DNA of 64,000 nucleotides. Origin: Gammaproteobacteria bacterium (lineage in GTDB: Bacteria; Pseudomonadota; Gammaproteobacteria; DSM-16500). The stretch lies in contig BMAG01000021.1 of NCBI GenBank assembly GCA_014132595.1, forward strand, positions 1 through 64,000. Reading direction: 5' to 3'. Both the position numbers and the translations under genes were made by a program. Under the pieces are notes generated by a model that saw only the letters and a program-made list of their open reading frames with translations, was not told where the DNA came from and did not search any database. Shown one piece after another: positions 16,519 to 26,359 of the stretch. Position 1 is the stretch's first letter. Each line of letters opens with the position of its first letter.

Positions 16519-17559
16519 TTATCGTAGCGTCCAGCCACAGAGTTTATAGAGAAGCCGGGCGCCTACATTTGCATCCCATTCAGCCGCAGGATCTGCTATC
16601 TCGGATAAAACAACATCGCCGGGGGAAACTTCATTCAAATCGAAACCGATGATTTTACGTCCTGATTCAGCCACTTTTTTAATTAAATAAAAGGCTTCGC
16701 GCAAATCAATTCCTCCTGGAACAGGTGTACCTGTATGAGGACAAAAACGAGGGTCCAAGCCGTCGATATCAAATGAAACATATACTTCTTTCGGTAAGTG
16801 GCTAATGATTTCGTCACATAAGGTTGACCATTGAATACCATTAAGTTTTTGTTCTGCTAATCGCGCATCAAAAAAAGTGACAATTCTTTGATTATTCTTT
16901 TTGATGTATTCAAACTCTTCTTCACAAAAATCACGAATGCCGACTTGAACTAGCTTTTTTAAAGGGGTTTTTTCAATAACATTATGCATAATGGAGGCAT
17001 GTGAATATTCAAACCCTTCAAAGGTATCACGCAAATCTGCATGTGCATCAAAATGCAAAATACCCATGTCAGGATATTTTTCGAGAAACGCAGAGATAGC
17101 ACCAAAAGGGGTAGAGTGATCACCGCCTAATACACCTACACGCTTGCCTTGATCCAGTAAGTTTTTCGTTTGTGTATATACATATTCATTTAATTGAACA
17201 CTGTATTGATTAACTTTTTGAGCTATTTCTTGCAAATCAGGATTTGCGTCAACGCCGCCTTCCGCAATAATTTCTTGCGCTAAGAAGCTCGCTTCTTTAT
17301 TCCATCTCTGCACATCTTTAGATTCATCCAGCATCGCAATGCCCGCTTCGAAAAAATTTCCTAAATCGAGGTCGAATAAATCGATTTGCTTACTTGCCTG
17401 CAAGACAGCCTGAGGACCTTGCGCCGTACCTCGTCCGTAAGAAGTCGTGACTTCCCATGGCACTGGCACTAAAACAAGTTCAGCTTCATCGATACTAAAA
17501 GGCAGCCCGAAAATACCGGAATCTTTGAGTGCTGCCGCATTGGGGTCAAATGTTTTCAT
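16519..17559 (-). CDS. speB: Agmatinase (ureohydrolase family)
   Basis: A 346-residue binuclear manganese hydrolase that converts agmatine to putrescine and urea. Metal ligands appear as GVLGGDHS, HFDAHADLRD and SFDIDGLDPRFCPHTGTPVP. It is longer than E. coli SpeB (about 306), with extra sequence near residues 70-115. The start is 9 bases after the speA stop, with no strong Shine-Dalgarno, suggesting coupling. Placement directly after arginine decarboxylase makes agmatine the likely substrate; other ureohydrolase substrates cannot be excluded by sequence alone. Confidence 0.93.
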   Translation of the reverse strand: MKTFDPNAAALKDSGIFGLPFSIDEAELVLVPVPWEVTTSYGRGTAQGPQAVLQASKQIDLFDLDLGNFFEAGIAMLDESKDVQRWNKEASFLAQEIIAEGGVDANPDLQEIAQKVNQYSVQLNEYVYTQTKNLLDQGKRVGVLGGDHSTPFGAISAFLEKYPDMGILHFDAHADLRDTFEGFEYSHASIMHNVIEKTPLKKLVQVGIRDFCEEEFEYIKKNNQRIVTFFDARLAEQKLNGIQWSTLCDEIISHLPKEVYVSFDIDGLDPRFCPHTGTPVPGGIDLREAFYLIKKVAESGRKIIGFDLNEVSPGDVVLSEIADPAAEWDANVGARLLYKLCGWTLR

Positions 17560-17568
17560 AGAATACGT

Positions 17569-19458
17569 TTAATCCTCGAAGTAAGTGTAGCCTTGTAACC
17601 CTTTGGTCAAATCATTGAGATAATCTGAACGCTGAGTCTGATGGATATCTGATTTTTCTAACTGCTCACGGAAGGAACGAATCAACTGACCGCGGTTGAA
17701 GTTAACATAACCCAATGCAGATTCAACCGTGTCTCCTTCAATGGATTGCGTTAATGTATAACCGCCATCTTCTGCTAAATCCACGTGTACGGAATGTGTG
17801 TCACCAAATAAATTATGTAAATCGCCCAAAATTTCCTGATAAGCGCCAACCATAAAAATCCCTAATAAATAGGGACGCATGGGATCGTGCGGTAATAATG
17901 AAAGCGTACGATCCAGACCATAATTATTGACATACTGATCAATGCGTCCGTCTGAATCACAGGTGATATCATGCAAAATACCGCGCTCAGTCGGCTGCTT
18001 GTCCAAACCCGATAAAGGCAAAATAGGAAATACCTGGTCAATGGCCCAGGAGTCAGGTAAAGATTGGAACAAAGAAAAATTACAAAAGAATTTAACTGCT
18101 AATTTTTCATGTAACTCATCGATGACTTCACGATGCGCGCGGATGGAAGGCTTTAAATTATCTCGTACTTTGGCACAAGTCGCATAATAAATTTGCTCTG
18201 CATAAGCCCGCTTTTGCAAATCCATCAGACCATGAGTGAACATCGTTTGCGCTTCGGAGTTCCATAAACAGACGTCATGATATGTTTCCAATGCATTACT
18301 TTCTGATAAATTGGTATACCCATCCCATAAATTTTTAATCATTGGGAGTTCACCCGCTTCAGGAGGAGTCAAATTTGTAAGATCACAGGCTTCTTCTGTT
18401 GCGATGACATTGGTAATCAGCATCGCATGATGTGCGGTAATAGCACGTCCTGATTCTGTAATAATCTCAGGATGGGGCAAATTATGCTGCTGACATATTT
18501 CTGCTAATACATACACCACATTATTTGCGTATTCTTGTACGCTATAGTTCATAGAACAATGGCTGCGTGAGCGTGTACCTTCGTAATCAACGCCTAAACC
18601 GCCGCCCACATCCACAATACTAATCGGCGCACCTAATGCATTAAGTGCTGCAAAATAACGCGCGCACTCACGCATACCGCGATGAATATCTGCAATGTTT
18701 GCGATTTGTGAACCTAAGTTAAAATGCAATGCTTTTAATAATTGTAACTGTTTCTTTTCACGTAATATTTCAATGACACGTAATACTTGCACGGCAGAAA
18801 AACCAAACTTGGCTTTTTCGCCACTGGTATTTTGCCATTTGCCCGCACCGATAGAGGCTAAACGTACGCGAATACCGATACACGGTTCTATTTTCATTTT
18901 TTCAGCTTCTTCAAGAACGAGATAAAGTTCTGATAATTTTTCTAAAATAATGCAGACTCGATGACCTAAACGCTGGCCGATCAACGCAAGTCGTATATAT
19001 TCGCGGTCTTTATAACCGTTACAGATAATCACGGATTCAGGATGTGCTGAAAGCGCCAACGTTGCCAATAACTCAGGTTTACTGCCTGTTTCAAGACCCA
19101 CTCTTGTTTTTGTGTTATCTAAAATAGCCTCCACCACATGGCGTTGTTGATTGACTTTGATGGGATAAACACAGGTAAATAAACCTCGATAATCATTTTC
19201 TTTAATTGCATTTAGAAAAGCATCACTTAATGACTGAATGCGTTTACGTAAAATATCGGTGAAGCGTACTAACACGGGAAAGGTCAAACCTGCTTCTTTA
19301 ATTCGTTGTGAAAGCTCAACCAGATCAATACTGCAACCATTGCCTGCGCCTTTGGGGTTCGCCTGCAAATGGCCCTCTTCAGAAATATCAAAAAAACCAT
19401 CGCTCCACTGTGCAACCAGATAAGCATCACGAGCTTGTTGTGCAGACCATTCAGCCAT
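17569..19458 (-). CDS. speA: Biosynthetic arginine decarboxylase
   Basis: A 629-residue PLP enzyme (fold III) that converts arginine to agmatine. The PLP lysine lies in VYPIKVNQQRHVVEAIL; other signatures are GLETGSKPELLATL, HFNLGSQIANI, DVGGGLGVDYEGTRS and the CDSDG motif carrying the catalytic Cys. Length matches SpeA (about 630-660). GGAGG lies about 7 bases before the ATG. Order on the minus strand is permease, DHS-like, speA, speB. The upstream gap of 155 bases holds inverted repeats (19543-19591) and could carry its own promoter. Confidence 0.97.
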   Translation of the reverse strand: MAEWSAQQARDAYLVAQWSDGFFDISEEGHLQANPKGAGNGCSIDLVELSQRIKEAGLTFPVLVRFTDILRKRIQSLSDAFLNAIKENDYRGLFTCVYPIKVNQQRHVVEAILDNTKTRVGLETGSKPELLATLALSAHPESVIICNGYKDREYIRLALIGQRLGHRVCIILEKLSELYLVLEEAEKMKIEPCIGIRVRLASIGAGKWQNTSGEKAKFGFSAVQVLRVIEILREKKQLQLLKALHFNLGSQIANIADIHRGMRECARYFAALNALGAPISIVDVGGGLGVDYEGTRSRSHCSMNYSVQEYANNVVYVLAEICQQHNLPHPEIITESGRAITAHHAMLITNVIATEEACDLTNLTPPEAGELPMIKNLWDGYTNLSESNALETYHDVCLWNSEAQTMFTHGLMDLQKRAYAEQIYYATCAKVRDNLKPSIRAHREVIDELHEKLAVKFFCNFSLFQSLPDSWAIDQVFPILPLSGLDKQPTERGILHDITCDSDGRIDQYVNNYGLDRTLSLLPHDPMRPYLLGIFMVGAYQEILGDLHNLFGDTHSVHVDLAEDGGYTLTQSIEGDTVESALGYVNFNRGQLIRSFREQLEKSDIHQTQRSDYLNDLTKGLQGYTYFED

Positions 19459-19542
19459 GTTTTATCCTCCAACCCGATTGAAAATGAGTCTTATATTATC
19501 ACTACTTGTCCTAACCATCATGCATTTTTTGCACAAGACAAA

Positions 19543-19591
19543 AATTCCCCGTCATTCCCACCCTTTCGGAATGAGAAATGAACAGGGAATT
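19543..19591. repeat. Inverted repeat between the DHS-like gene and speA
   Basis: AATTCCC (19543-19549) pairs with GGGAATT (19585-19591), and inside it CATTCC (19553-19558) pairs with GGAATG (19568-19573). It can form a two-stage hairpin in the leader of speA. A further CCTTTGCAAAGG dyad lies at 19601-19612, next to the stop of the DHS-like gene. It could be an attenuating or processing hairpin or a decayed genomic repeat; there is no clear U tract. Confidence 0.5.
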
Positions 19592-19613
19592 GAAATTGTC
19601 CTTTGCAAAGGGA

Positions 19614-20657
19614 TTAAGCGACAACTGCGCTTTTTTCTTGAAACAATCGTGAAAATGCACGTGCTTTACGATTGCGCCAGTTGCCCTTGCTGTAGGCGTA
19701 TCCTGCGATTAAGGGCAAAGCCAGGGTCGCTTCGCTATAAACCATTTGTTCATGCACTACGGACACCTTGCCCCATGAGCAGGCTTCTCGCAGCGTAGAA
19801 CCGGATAATGCACCGTCACGCTCATCGGCAACCGTGATTTGAATGGCATATTTATGTAAAGGCACTTCTGCACCCAATAATTCAGCCGCCACTACGACAT
19901 CCTGAGCAAAATTCTTAGGTACACCGCCGCCAATCATCAACAATCCTGTTTCATTGGCTTTGATCTTAAGATCGGTCAATTCACGGAAATCTTTGACAGA
20001 ATCAATGGAGACGTGCTTTTCAGGGTGAGCCACTTGATGCATGACCAAGCCAAAGCCTGCGCTGCAGTCACTGAAGGCTGGAACAAAAATAGGAACATCT
20101 TTCTGGTAAGCGCGCAATACGATGGATTCCTGATTTTTTCCATGCTGCTCCAGATAGCGGCCCATTTCACGAATAAACTCACGTGAAGAATAAGCTTTGG
20201 GAGGTAAGCTATTGGCAATGTCACAAATCGTATTATCGCAAATACGCAATTGGTCTTCATCAATCAGGGTATCGTATATACGATCAATAGCTAGCGCCTG
20301 TAACTCAAGGTCATCCAATAAAGGAGAGCCTTGATAATGTTTAAACCCAAGACCTTCAAAGAAATCCTGATCAACGATATTAGCGCCTGTCGACACAATG
20401 GCATCTATCATATTATTTTCAAGCAAATCCAGGATAATTTTCTTTAATCCTGCGCTTATTAAGGAACCTGCCAGGCAAAGAATAATGCCGCAGTTTTCAT
20501 CTTGTATCATCTGATCATAAATCTTGGCAGCACGGCCCACGTTTTTGGCTTGAAAGGCTGTTCCTTCCATTGCCTCAACTAAAGCAGAAAAATCGAATTG
20601 TTTCATATCAATATGATTGACTTCCTTCGATAGCAGCTGGCCTTTGGTCTTTTTCAT
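19614..20657 (-). CDS. Deoxyhypusine synthase-like enzyme (probable polyamine synthase)
   Basis: A 347-residue NAD-dependent enzyme of the deoxyhypusine synthase family. The catalytic-lysine motif SWGK is intact (Lys297, equivalent to human Lys329), preceded by DERDGALSGSTLREAC, and the NAD-binding stretches LAGSLISAG, STGANIVDQD and LLMIGGGVPKNF are present. Bacteria lack eIF5A, so protein deoxyhypusination is unlikely. Bacterial DHS-like proteins have been reported to make homospermidine or related polyamines, and the neighbours (speA, speB) supply putrescine. The ATG at 20657 has AGGAG 8 bases upstream; a longer frame to 20687 lacks this. The product is inferred. Confidence 0.9.
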   Translation of the reverse strand: MKKTKGQLLSKEVNHIDMKQFDFSALVEAMEGTAFQAKNVGRAAKIYDQMIQDENCGIILCLAGSLISAGLKKIILDLLENNMIDAIVSTGANIVDQDFFEGLGFKHYQGSPLLDDLELQALAIDRIYDTLIDEDQLRICDNTICDIANSLPPKAYSSREFIREMGRYLEQHGKNQESIVLRAYQKDVPIFVPAFSDCSAGFGLVMHQVAHPEKHVSIDSVKDFRELTDLKIKANETGLLMIGGGVPKNFAQDVVVAAELLGAEVPLHKYAIQITVADERDGALSGSTLREACSWGKVSVVHEQMVYSEATLALPLIAGYAYSKGNWRNRKARAFSRLFQEKSAVVA

Positions 20658-20724
20658 CGTGAGTTCTCCTATGAATACCAATAACAATAATTAGGGGGGG
20701 ATAATCTAATCGAAAACGCCAAGA

Positions 20725-22188
20725 TTAGCTAGATAAATTTACAGGGGATTTATCCAGGCCGGTTGCGGTCTCCAACGACAAAGTCCATGTCTGTCGCACT
20801 GAGAACTGTGCACGGTAGAGATAAAACAGCAGAACGGGCGAAATCATCCCTATTAAAGCGCTCGTAAAGACGACTTCATAATGCATAAATCCGCCTACAT
20901 CGATGCCGGCTGGAGGGATAAATCCTACAAAAAGCGTAATGCCGCATCCAACAAGACCCACAAGACATGCAAGCCACATCCCAGCCTTACCTCCCGAAAT
21001 CGCGAAAGCTTTAGGATGTGTTCCAAATTTATATTTTAAACAAATCGCTGCGAGAAACATCAAAACATACATTAAAACATAAAGCTGTGTGCTTAACGCC
21101 GTTAGTAACCAATAAGAGCCATTGACGCTTGGCATGAGCAAGAAAGCCAAACAAACAAAGCTGACAAGGACGGCCTGCGCGATGAGTATACGAAAAGCCA
21201 CCCCTTGTTCATTCTCTTTCGTGAAATAGCGGGGCAAATAACCCAGCTGTGCAGCATGCAACAATCCCTTGGCAGGTGAAATCACCCAGCTTACTGTACT
21301 GCCCAATGTGCCAAGAAGCAGCATGACAGTCACCACAGGAACCAGCCAATCAAGATGATAAATCGCAAAAAAATGGGTAAATGCCTGCATCACTCCATTC
21401 ACCAGGTTGATTTGATCATGGGGTAGCACCATTGCAATGGCCAACGACCCGAAAATCATGGTGACTAGAATAATTAATACTGAAAATAACAACGCTTTAG
21501 GAAACGCTTTTTGCGGATTGGACACTCCTGTGACATGCACGGTTGCAAGCTCCATACCTAAAAAAGCCGTCATGATTGCAGTTAAGGATACCCAGTTTTC
21601 AACGTGCTTTAACGAGGGCACCATTTCTCCAATCGTGAAATGAATTTGCAGAGGTTTTCCTAGCACCATCCAAATCACAGCCAGAACAATGATCAAAGCC
21701 ATTGGAATAATCATCCCGGCGATCGCACAAAAACTCGAGAATTTCGCTGAAAAATGTAACCCCTTCAAATTAAGCCATGTCAAAAGCCAGAAAGTGGATA
21801 AAATAATACTAATTAAATACAGTTTATTTTGAACTAATGCAGGATTGATAAAATAAGTTGCTGTCCCGACAAAAAATGAGAGAATCGTCGGAAACCAGAC
21901 CATGGTATTGATCCATTGAAGCCAGATGGCCAGAAAAGCCATTTTCTCCCCCATCCCTAAACGAATCCAATGAAATATTCCGCCTTTTTCCGTAAATTGG
22001 GAAGAAAGCTCCGCAGATACGAGCGCCACCGGAATCAAAAAAACAACGGCTGAGAACAAAAAGAAAAAAATAAGGGAACTGCCAAAAAACGCCGTCGCCG
22101 GCAAATTTCTAATACTGTCAATCGCGCCTGTAATTAACATCGCTAAAGCAAAAATACTTAATCCAGCCGTTTTCTTTTTATTGTCCAC
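20725..22188 (-). CDS. APC-superfamily amino acid permease/antiporter
   Basis: A 487-residue inner-membrane transporter with about 12 hydrophobic segments and the APC N-terminal pattern (LAMLITGAIDSIRNLPATAF). It contains a KGGIFHWIRLGMGEKMAFLAIWLQW stretch resembling GadC-like glutamate/GABA antiporters (only fragments of it are diagnostic: GGIFHW and LAIWLQW). The start is GTG at 22188, with AGAGAG upstream. It lies 67 bases upstream of the DHS-like gene on the same strand, so arginine, agmatine or a related amine is a reasonable substrate guess. That guess is positional only. Confidence 0.87.
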   Translation of the reverse strand: MDNKKKTAGLSIFALAMLITGAIDSIRNLPATAFFGSSLIFFFLFSAVVFLIPVALVSAELSSQFTEKGGIFHWIRLGMGEKMAFLAIWLQWINTMVWFPTILSFFVGTATYFINPALVQNKLYLISIILSTFWLLTWLNLKGLHFSAKFSSFCAIAGMIIPMALIIVLAVIWMVLGKPLQIHFTIGEMVPSLKHVENWVSLTAIMTAFLGMELATVHVTGVSNPQKAFPKALLFSVLIILVTMIFGSLAIAMVLPHDQINLVNGVMQAFTHFFAIYHLDWLVPVVTVMLLLGTLGSTVSWVISPAKGLLHAAQLGYLPRYFTKENEQGVAFRILIAQAVLVSFVCLAFLLMPSVNGSYWLLTALSTQLYVLMYVLMFLAAICLKYKFGTHPKAFAISGGKAGMWLACLVGLVGCGITLFVGFIPPAGIDVGGFMHYEVVFTSALIGMISPVLLFYLYRAQFSVRQTWTLSLETATGLDKSPVNLSS

Positions 22189-22294
22189 ATCTATCTCTCT
22201 ATATAAAGTTACACAACTCGTCGATGCTTTTTCGTGCCCGAACCCGAGCTCTACATTTACGAGGCATTATATATCGATTTGTAGACTAATAACA

Positions 22295-24958
22295 CTAAGT
22301 AGTCTGAGTTTCTTGCAACATAAAATCCCAGCTTTTGGTCGCAATCGTGTTAAGCCACCCCTTCATCGGCTCAGGACTTTGCTCAGCGATTGAATGTATA
22401 CGTGTAATAGGATCTTCACTCGGATTTTTCATATGTTTTGCAACAGCTTGTGAAATAGAGATGCTGGTATCTGGCTCACTCAGCATCGTTTGAAAATAAG
22501 AATGTAATTCTTGCAAACTGACAAAAATCTCATATAACGCATTAGGATGAGCGTTGTTGGCTCCCGAAAGCAGTAAGCTTAATGTTTGCAATTTAGGGCT
22601 CGCCGCTGTAATCGGTGAAAGCGCCGTGTTTATTTTTATCGTATCAAGTAGTTGCAACAAGGGTGACTTATTCCCTGTTAACACGACAACCATTGTATCA
22701 AGCTGCTTGAGATTTTCTGGCGTGCTCAGTTGTATATTTGCCAATAGACTTTCCCAAATATCCACATAATTGGCAATATATTGCGTTCGCAATTGTGAGG
22801 CCAAGGTATCCACTGACATTTGATCAACAACCGCATTCGTTCCTAAAATCCAGTTCCCTTGCAACGTCTCAGAAGCCGCCGCATAGATTTCATTGGTGAC
22901 AATTGAATTAAACTTTTTTGCAGTAAACATGGCGGGAATCACTGTTGCAACTCCTTTACTTACTAAAACAGGCGGTGTGCCAAGGAGGGTGCCAAGATCA
23001 ATCGCATCGTCTTTATTGTTGTTGCCCATATTTTTTAAGATCACAAAACTGAGCGCCTCATTGGATTGCTCTAACAATTGTTTGCGAACTTTTGCAATCA
23101 GTTCATGATCCAGTGTAATGAGTCCGCCTACTCCGACCGCCGCCTGAATATGATCCGTTAAAGACGCAACTATAGTTTTATCATTTAAATCGGGTATCAA
23201 TTGCTGCAAGACTTCCGTCATACTGTTTGCTTGAAAATGCGACGCATCTTCTAGCATTAAATACGCTTTTAATATCTTGTATACTTGTTCCTGATTTTTA
23301 TTGTTAGTCATTTGTAAGTATTTTTCAAAGCTGTTTTTTATCTCCGGTAAAAGAAAATTTTGCAAGGCTTGATCATAGGCAATGCTTGCCGTCTTCTTTG
23401 ATTTTTTGTCATAGAATGCAAGTGTGAATTTGTCTGAATCTGCATTCGCCGCAGCACGTAAAGAATTTAATAAGGGCAAAGCATCGCGCAAACGTTCGTC
23501 CTCAGTCTTAGACTGCAACATATTTTGTTGATAAAGTGCCAGATCTTTTTTTACGGAATAAGCTTGTTGCACACTTCGCTCAAAATCATACCCCAGAAAA
23601 ATAGCAGCCAAAAGCACCGCACTCACCGCAGTCCCATATACTGCACGATGCTGCCATAAGGTGGTTTGTTTTAGAATGACATCTGGCCTTGCCGGCATGG
23701 CTAATAAATTATGTAAAATAAATTGTCGTATAAAATAGGCTCTGGGAGGCATCTCTGGAATTGCAATAATTCCTGCAGGTTGACTGGTAAAATAAGCTTC
23801 TGCCGAAGAGAGTAAAGCAGTCGTCGGTTCTTCAATGTTGTTTTGGGTGCTGCTCGTGAGATATATGCTGAATAAAGGCAAATTTGGAATAGAAAGGGCT
23901 TTTAATACCTGAACAATTGATTCTTTTAATCGTTCAATTTGCAATGGAAAATCTTTAATATAAGAACGCATGGTATCGTTACGTTCTTGATGAAGATGCC
24001 AAATAAGCTGTTTGTTTAATCGCTTAATCAACGCGTTAAATCGCTGCACAAAAAGAGTCAGCAAGTTTTCATTCTCATTATCCAAAGGCAAAGTCACGCC
24101 CCACGCTTGAGCCGCCTCATCACTGCTGCTTTCTCCAAAAAATTCCATAAATCCCGGCAGCATATCGCATTTGGTGATCACTAAATGAATAGGCATGGAG
24201 GAGCCAAAAGTTTCCAAGACTTCCATTAATCGTTTTTTCAATTCTACGATCACTTCATTTTTTTTTTGACTTTGGGTTTGTTTCATCAATTCAGGCAAAT
24301 GCAGTGTGACGATCACTCCTTGCAGTTTATTTTCAAGACGAATACGACTGAGTAATTTTAATAGTTGCTGCCAAAGAAAAGGAAACGCCGCCATTCCTTG
24401 CGGCATATTTTTTGTTTTCGAAATGAGGTAAGAACCCGGCACATCCACAAGAACCAAATCTCGAGTCACCCACCAGTTACACATATCGGAAGGCGGAATG
24501 GCTTTGATGTTGCCTGCTTTAAATTGCTTCGCCAATATATATTTAATATCTGAATTGGCCAATAATGTTGTTTTACCCGAGCCTGCGGGTCCCAGCACTA
24601 AATACCATGGCAAACGAACGAGATTTATATTTTTCCCGTTTTTATGAATGACTGTACTTTTTAAAAATTTGACAGCACCTTGAAAACGTCCTTTTAAATA
24701 ATCTAATTTTTTTTTAATGTCCGGACTTATGGGTTCATCGTTTATTTTTTTTTTGGAATGTGTATCAAAAAAAAGAACTTTCAATAACCAGCATAAAAAA
24801 AATAATCCAATAATATCCACTCGTTTTTCAATATCGCTGAGCGGTCTATAGCCGTTAATGCTAATCAATGGACCGTCAAACCAAACAAAAAGAGAAATGA
24901 TTGAAAATAAACTAAAAGGTATCAGTTGCTTGTAGATATTTAATTTTGTTAATTTCAT
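22295..24958 (-). CDS. icmF: IcmF-family inner-membrane protein
   Basis: An 887-residue IcmF/TssM family protein. Two N-terminal membrane segments (about 12-30 and 48-64), a P-loop GPAGSGKTTLL near residue 120, then a switch-like DVPGSY and a TKCD guanine-specificity-like motif. A third membrane helix (near 430-450, GTAVSAVLLAAIFLGYDF) leads to a long periplasmic domain. In Legionella, IcmF with DotU stabilises the Dot/Icm type IV secretion core; in other bacteria the same pair belongs to type VI secretion. No other T6SS gene is in the window. It is shorter than typical TssM (about 1100-1200). It starts 3 bases after dotU. Confidence 0.9.
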   Translation of the reverse strand: MKLTKLNIYKQLIPFSLFSIISLFVWFDGPLISINGYRPLSDIEKRVDIIGLFFLCWLLKVLFFDTHSKKKINDEPISPDIKKKLDYLKGRFQGAVKFLKSTVIHKNGKNINLVRLPWYLVLGPAGSGKTTLLANSDIKYILAKQFKAGNIKAIPPSDMCNWWVTRDLVLVDVPGSYLISKTKNMPQGMAAFPFLWQQLLKLLSRIRLENKLQGVIVTLHLPELMKQTQSQKKNEVIVELKKRLMEVLETFGSSMPIHLVITKCDMLPGFMEFFGESSSDEAAQAWGVTLPLDNENENLLTLFVQRFNALIKRLNKQLIWHLHQERNDTMRSYIKDFPLQIERLKESIVQVLKALSIPNLPLFSIYLTSSTQNNIEEPTTALLSSAEAYFTSQPAGIIAIPEMPPRAYFIRQFILHNLLAMPARPDVILKQTTLWQHRAVYGTAVSAVLLAAIFLGYDFERSVQQAYSVKKDLALYQQNMLQSKTEDERLRDALPLLNSLRAAANADSDKFTLAFYDKKSKKTASIAYDQALQNFLLPEIKNSFEKYLQMTNNKNQEQVYKILKAYLMLEDASHFQANSMTEVLQQLIPDLNDKTIVASLTDHIQAAVGVGGLITLDHELIAKVRKQLLEQSNEALSFVILKNMGNNNKDDAIDLGTLLGTPPVLVSKGVATVIPAMFTAKKFNSIVTNEIYAAASETLQGNWILGTNAVVDQMSVDTLASQLRTQYIANYVDIWESLLANIQLSTPENLKQLDTMVVVLTGNKSPLLQLLDTIKINTALSPITAASPKLQTLSLLLSGANNAHPNALYEIFVSLQELHSYFQTMLSEPDTSISISQAVAKHMKNPSEDPITRIHSIAEQSPEPMKGWLNTIATKSWDFMLQETQTT

Positions 24959-24961
24959 AGG

Positions 24962-25807
24962 CTACCGGTTTCCTAACACTTGATAAACCTGGCTTGTGAT
25001 CGTATCCAGAATAGAATCCAAACCAACAAATAATAATAAAATAATGACCGTTGTTACCAACAATATCAGCCAATAAGGTGTTTTAAGCGGCGCTTTTTTT
25101 GTCGATTGCAATGATTTAACAGGAAATGGTGACAGCGTTCTTGTGAAATCGCCATGATAGGCGCTTATTCGCTTATAAAGACTATGCGTAATTTTCTCTA
25201 ATTGATTATCACGATCCTCAATCCGATAACTCCCTTTATAACCCAGACTTAAACAAATATACATAAACTCCATCACATCAATATAGAGAGCTGGCTCTTT
25301 AATAATACGCTCGAGTATCAGAAAAAAACGCTCTTGTTGGGTGCCTTCTGAATTGAAAACCGCAAGCAAACTATAATTGTCCCATTGTCCTTGTCCACCC
25401 CAAGGAGTATTTGAAATCACATCATCAAATGTCGCACATAATGCATAACGGCTGACAAGCGTATATTCAGAGCGATAACCTTTTGCTTGAGCAGATTCCT
25501 GAAAACTGCTGATCTCTGCGGTTAACTCTTTTTGCAACGTATTTAAATTATGATAAGTCTTGAGCTGTTTTAATTTGCCAAGGGTTGAGAATAAATAACC
25601 CGCCACATCCACCAGTGGATTTAAACCAGCCTTGGGATTGTGTGTTGCAAATTTGCCATGCAGCAGCAATTGATGATCGACGTAATCTGCAAGTTGTTGG
25701 GTGGGACTAAAAAGAATTTCCTCTCCCGTCACGAGTGACGATGCCTGGCCTGAACCTGGTAAAGGTATGTCATTGAGCGTTATACTGTCAGCGTTCGTAG
25801 TGATCAT
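24962..25807 (-). CDS. dotU: DotU/IcmH-family protein
   Basis: A 281-residue DotU/TssL protein: a cytoplasmic alpha-helical domain (with LVDVAGYLFSTLGKL and YICLSLGYKGSYRIEDR, both family hallmarks) and a C-terminal membrane anchor (YWLILLVTTVIILLLFVGL, about 243-262). There is no OmpA-like peptidoglycan-binding extension. It partners IcmF immediately downstream (3-base gap). The family also serves type VI secretion, so assignment to Dot/Icm rests on the inferred Legionellales origin. Confidence 0.9.
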   Translation of the reverse strand: MITTNADSITLNDIPLPGSGQASSLVTGEEILFSPTQQLADYVDHQLLLHGKFATHNPKAGLNPLVDVAGYLFSTLGKLKQLKTYHNLNTLQKELTAEISSFQESAQAKGYRSEYTLVSRYALCATFDDVISNTPWGGQGQWDNYSLLAVFNSEGTQQERFFLILERIIKEPALYIDVMEFMYICLSLGYKGSYRIEDRDNQLEKITHSLYKRISAYHGDFTRTLSPFPVKSLQSTKKAPLKTPYWLILLVTTVIILLLFVGLDSILDTITSQVYQVLGNR

Positions 25808-25865
25808 ACTGAGTTTCCCTACACCTTATAGGGGATTATACATAAATGACCACAGACAAACAAAA

Positions 25866-25912
25866 AAAATCCCCTTGTCTATGTCCTAAAATGGAACAGG
25901 CAAGAGGATTTT
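25866..25912 (-). terminator. Rho-independent terminator after fis
   Basis: Arms at 25901-25912 and 25866-25877 read on the minus strand as AAAATCCTCTTG ... CAAGGGGATTTT, continuing into a run of T (complement of the A run 25862-25869). It lies 20 bases past the fis stop codon. Confidence 0.8.
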
Positions 25913-25931
25913 AATGAAATAGAATCGTTAT

Positions 25932-26237
25932 TTAGTCTAACATTCCATAAATTTTAAGCTTCTTACGCAATGTACCACGGCTCAAGCCCAACAAAATTGC
26001 AGCGCGGGATTGATTGCCCTTGGTATATTCCATCACAGCTTCTAACAATGGAACTTCTACTTCAGCCAATACTAATTCATACAAATTTGTAGGTGGCTGA
26101 CCTTTTAATTGTGCAAAATAACTTTCCAAAGCTTGACGAACGCTGTCATGCAATGGTTGGTTTTTGTGTGCGACAATAAACGGCGATTGCGCTTTTTGTC
26201 CTGCTTCTGTATCTGCAATAGTTGTATTAGTAGTCAT
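25932..26237 (-). CDS. fis: DNA-binding protein Fis
   Basis: A 101-residue nucleoid-associated protein. The C-terminal helix-turn-helix ([24 protein letters not shown] region) is the Fis signature, and the N-terminal half has the helix that makes the dimer. Length matches Fis (98-101). It lies downstream of prmA on the same strand (122-base gap); in enterics fis follows dusB, which is absent here. A strong terminator follows. Confidence 0.95.
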   Translation of the reverse strand: MTTNTTIADTEAGQKAQSPFIVAHKNQPLHDSVRQALESYFAQLKGQPPTNLYELVLAEVEVPLLEAVMEYTKGNQSRAAILLGLSRGTLRKKLKIYGMLD

Positions 26238-26359
26238 TAGTATTCTCTCTCATTTAAAAATAATCCAAAATTAGCAAAAAACTCCCAAAACTTTCCAAGC
26301 AAATAATTATACACCATTGATCGTTGTCTGAGCAACCTTCTCATTGACTTATTTTAGAC

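Noticed and set aside
22295-25807. Type VI secretion cluster
   Set aside because: Only the IcmF and DotU families are present; none of TssB/C/H/K or Hcp/VgrG is found. The lineage context favours the Dot/Icm-type pair.
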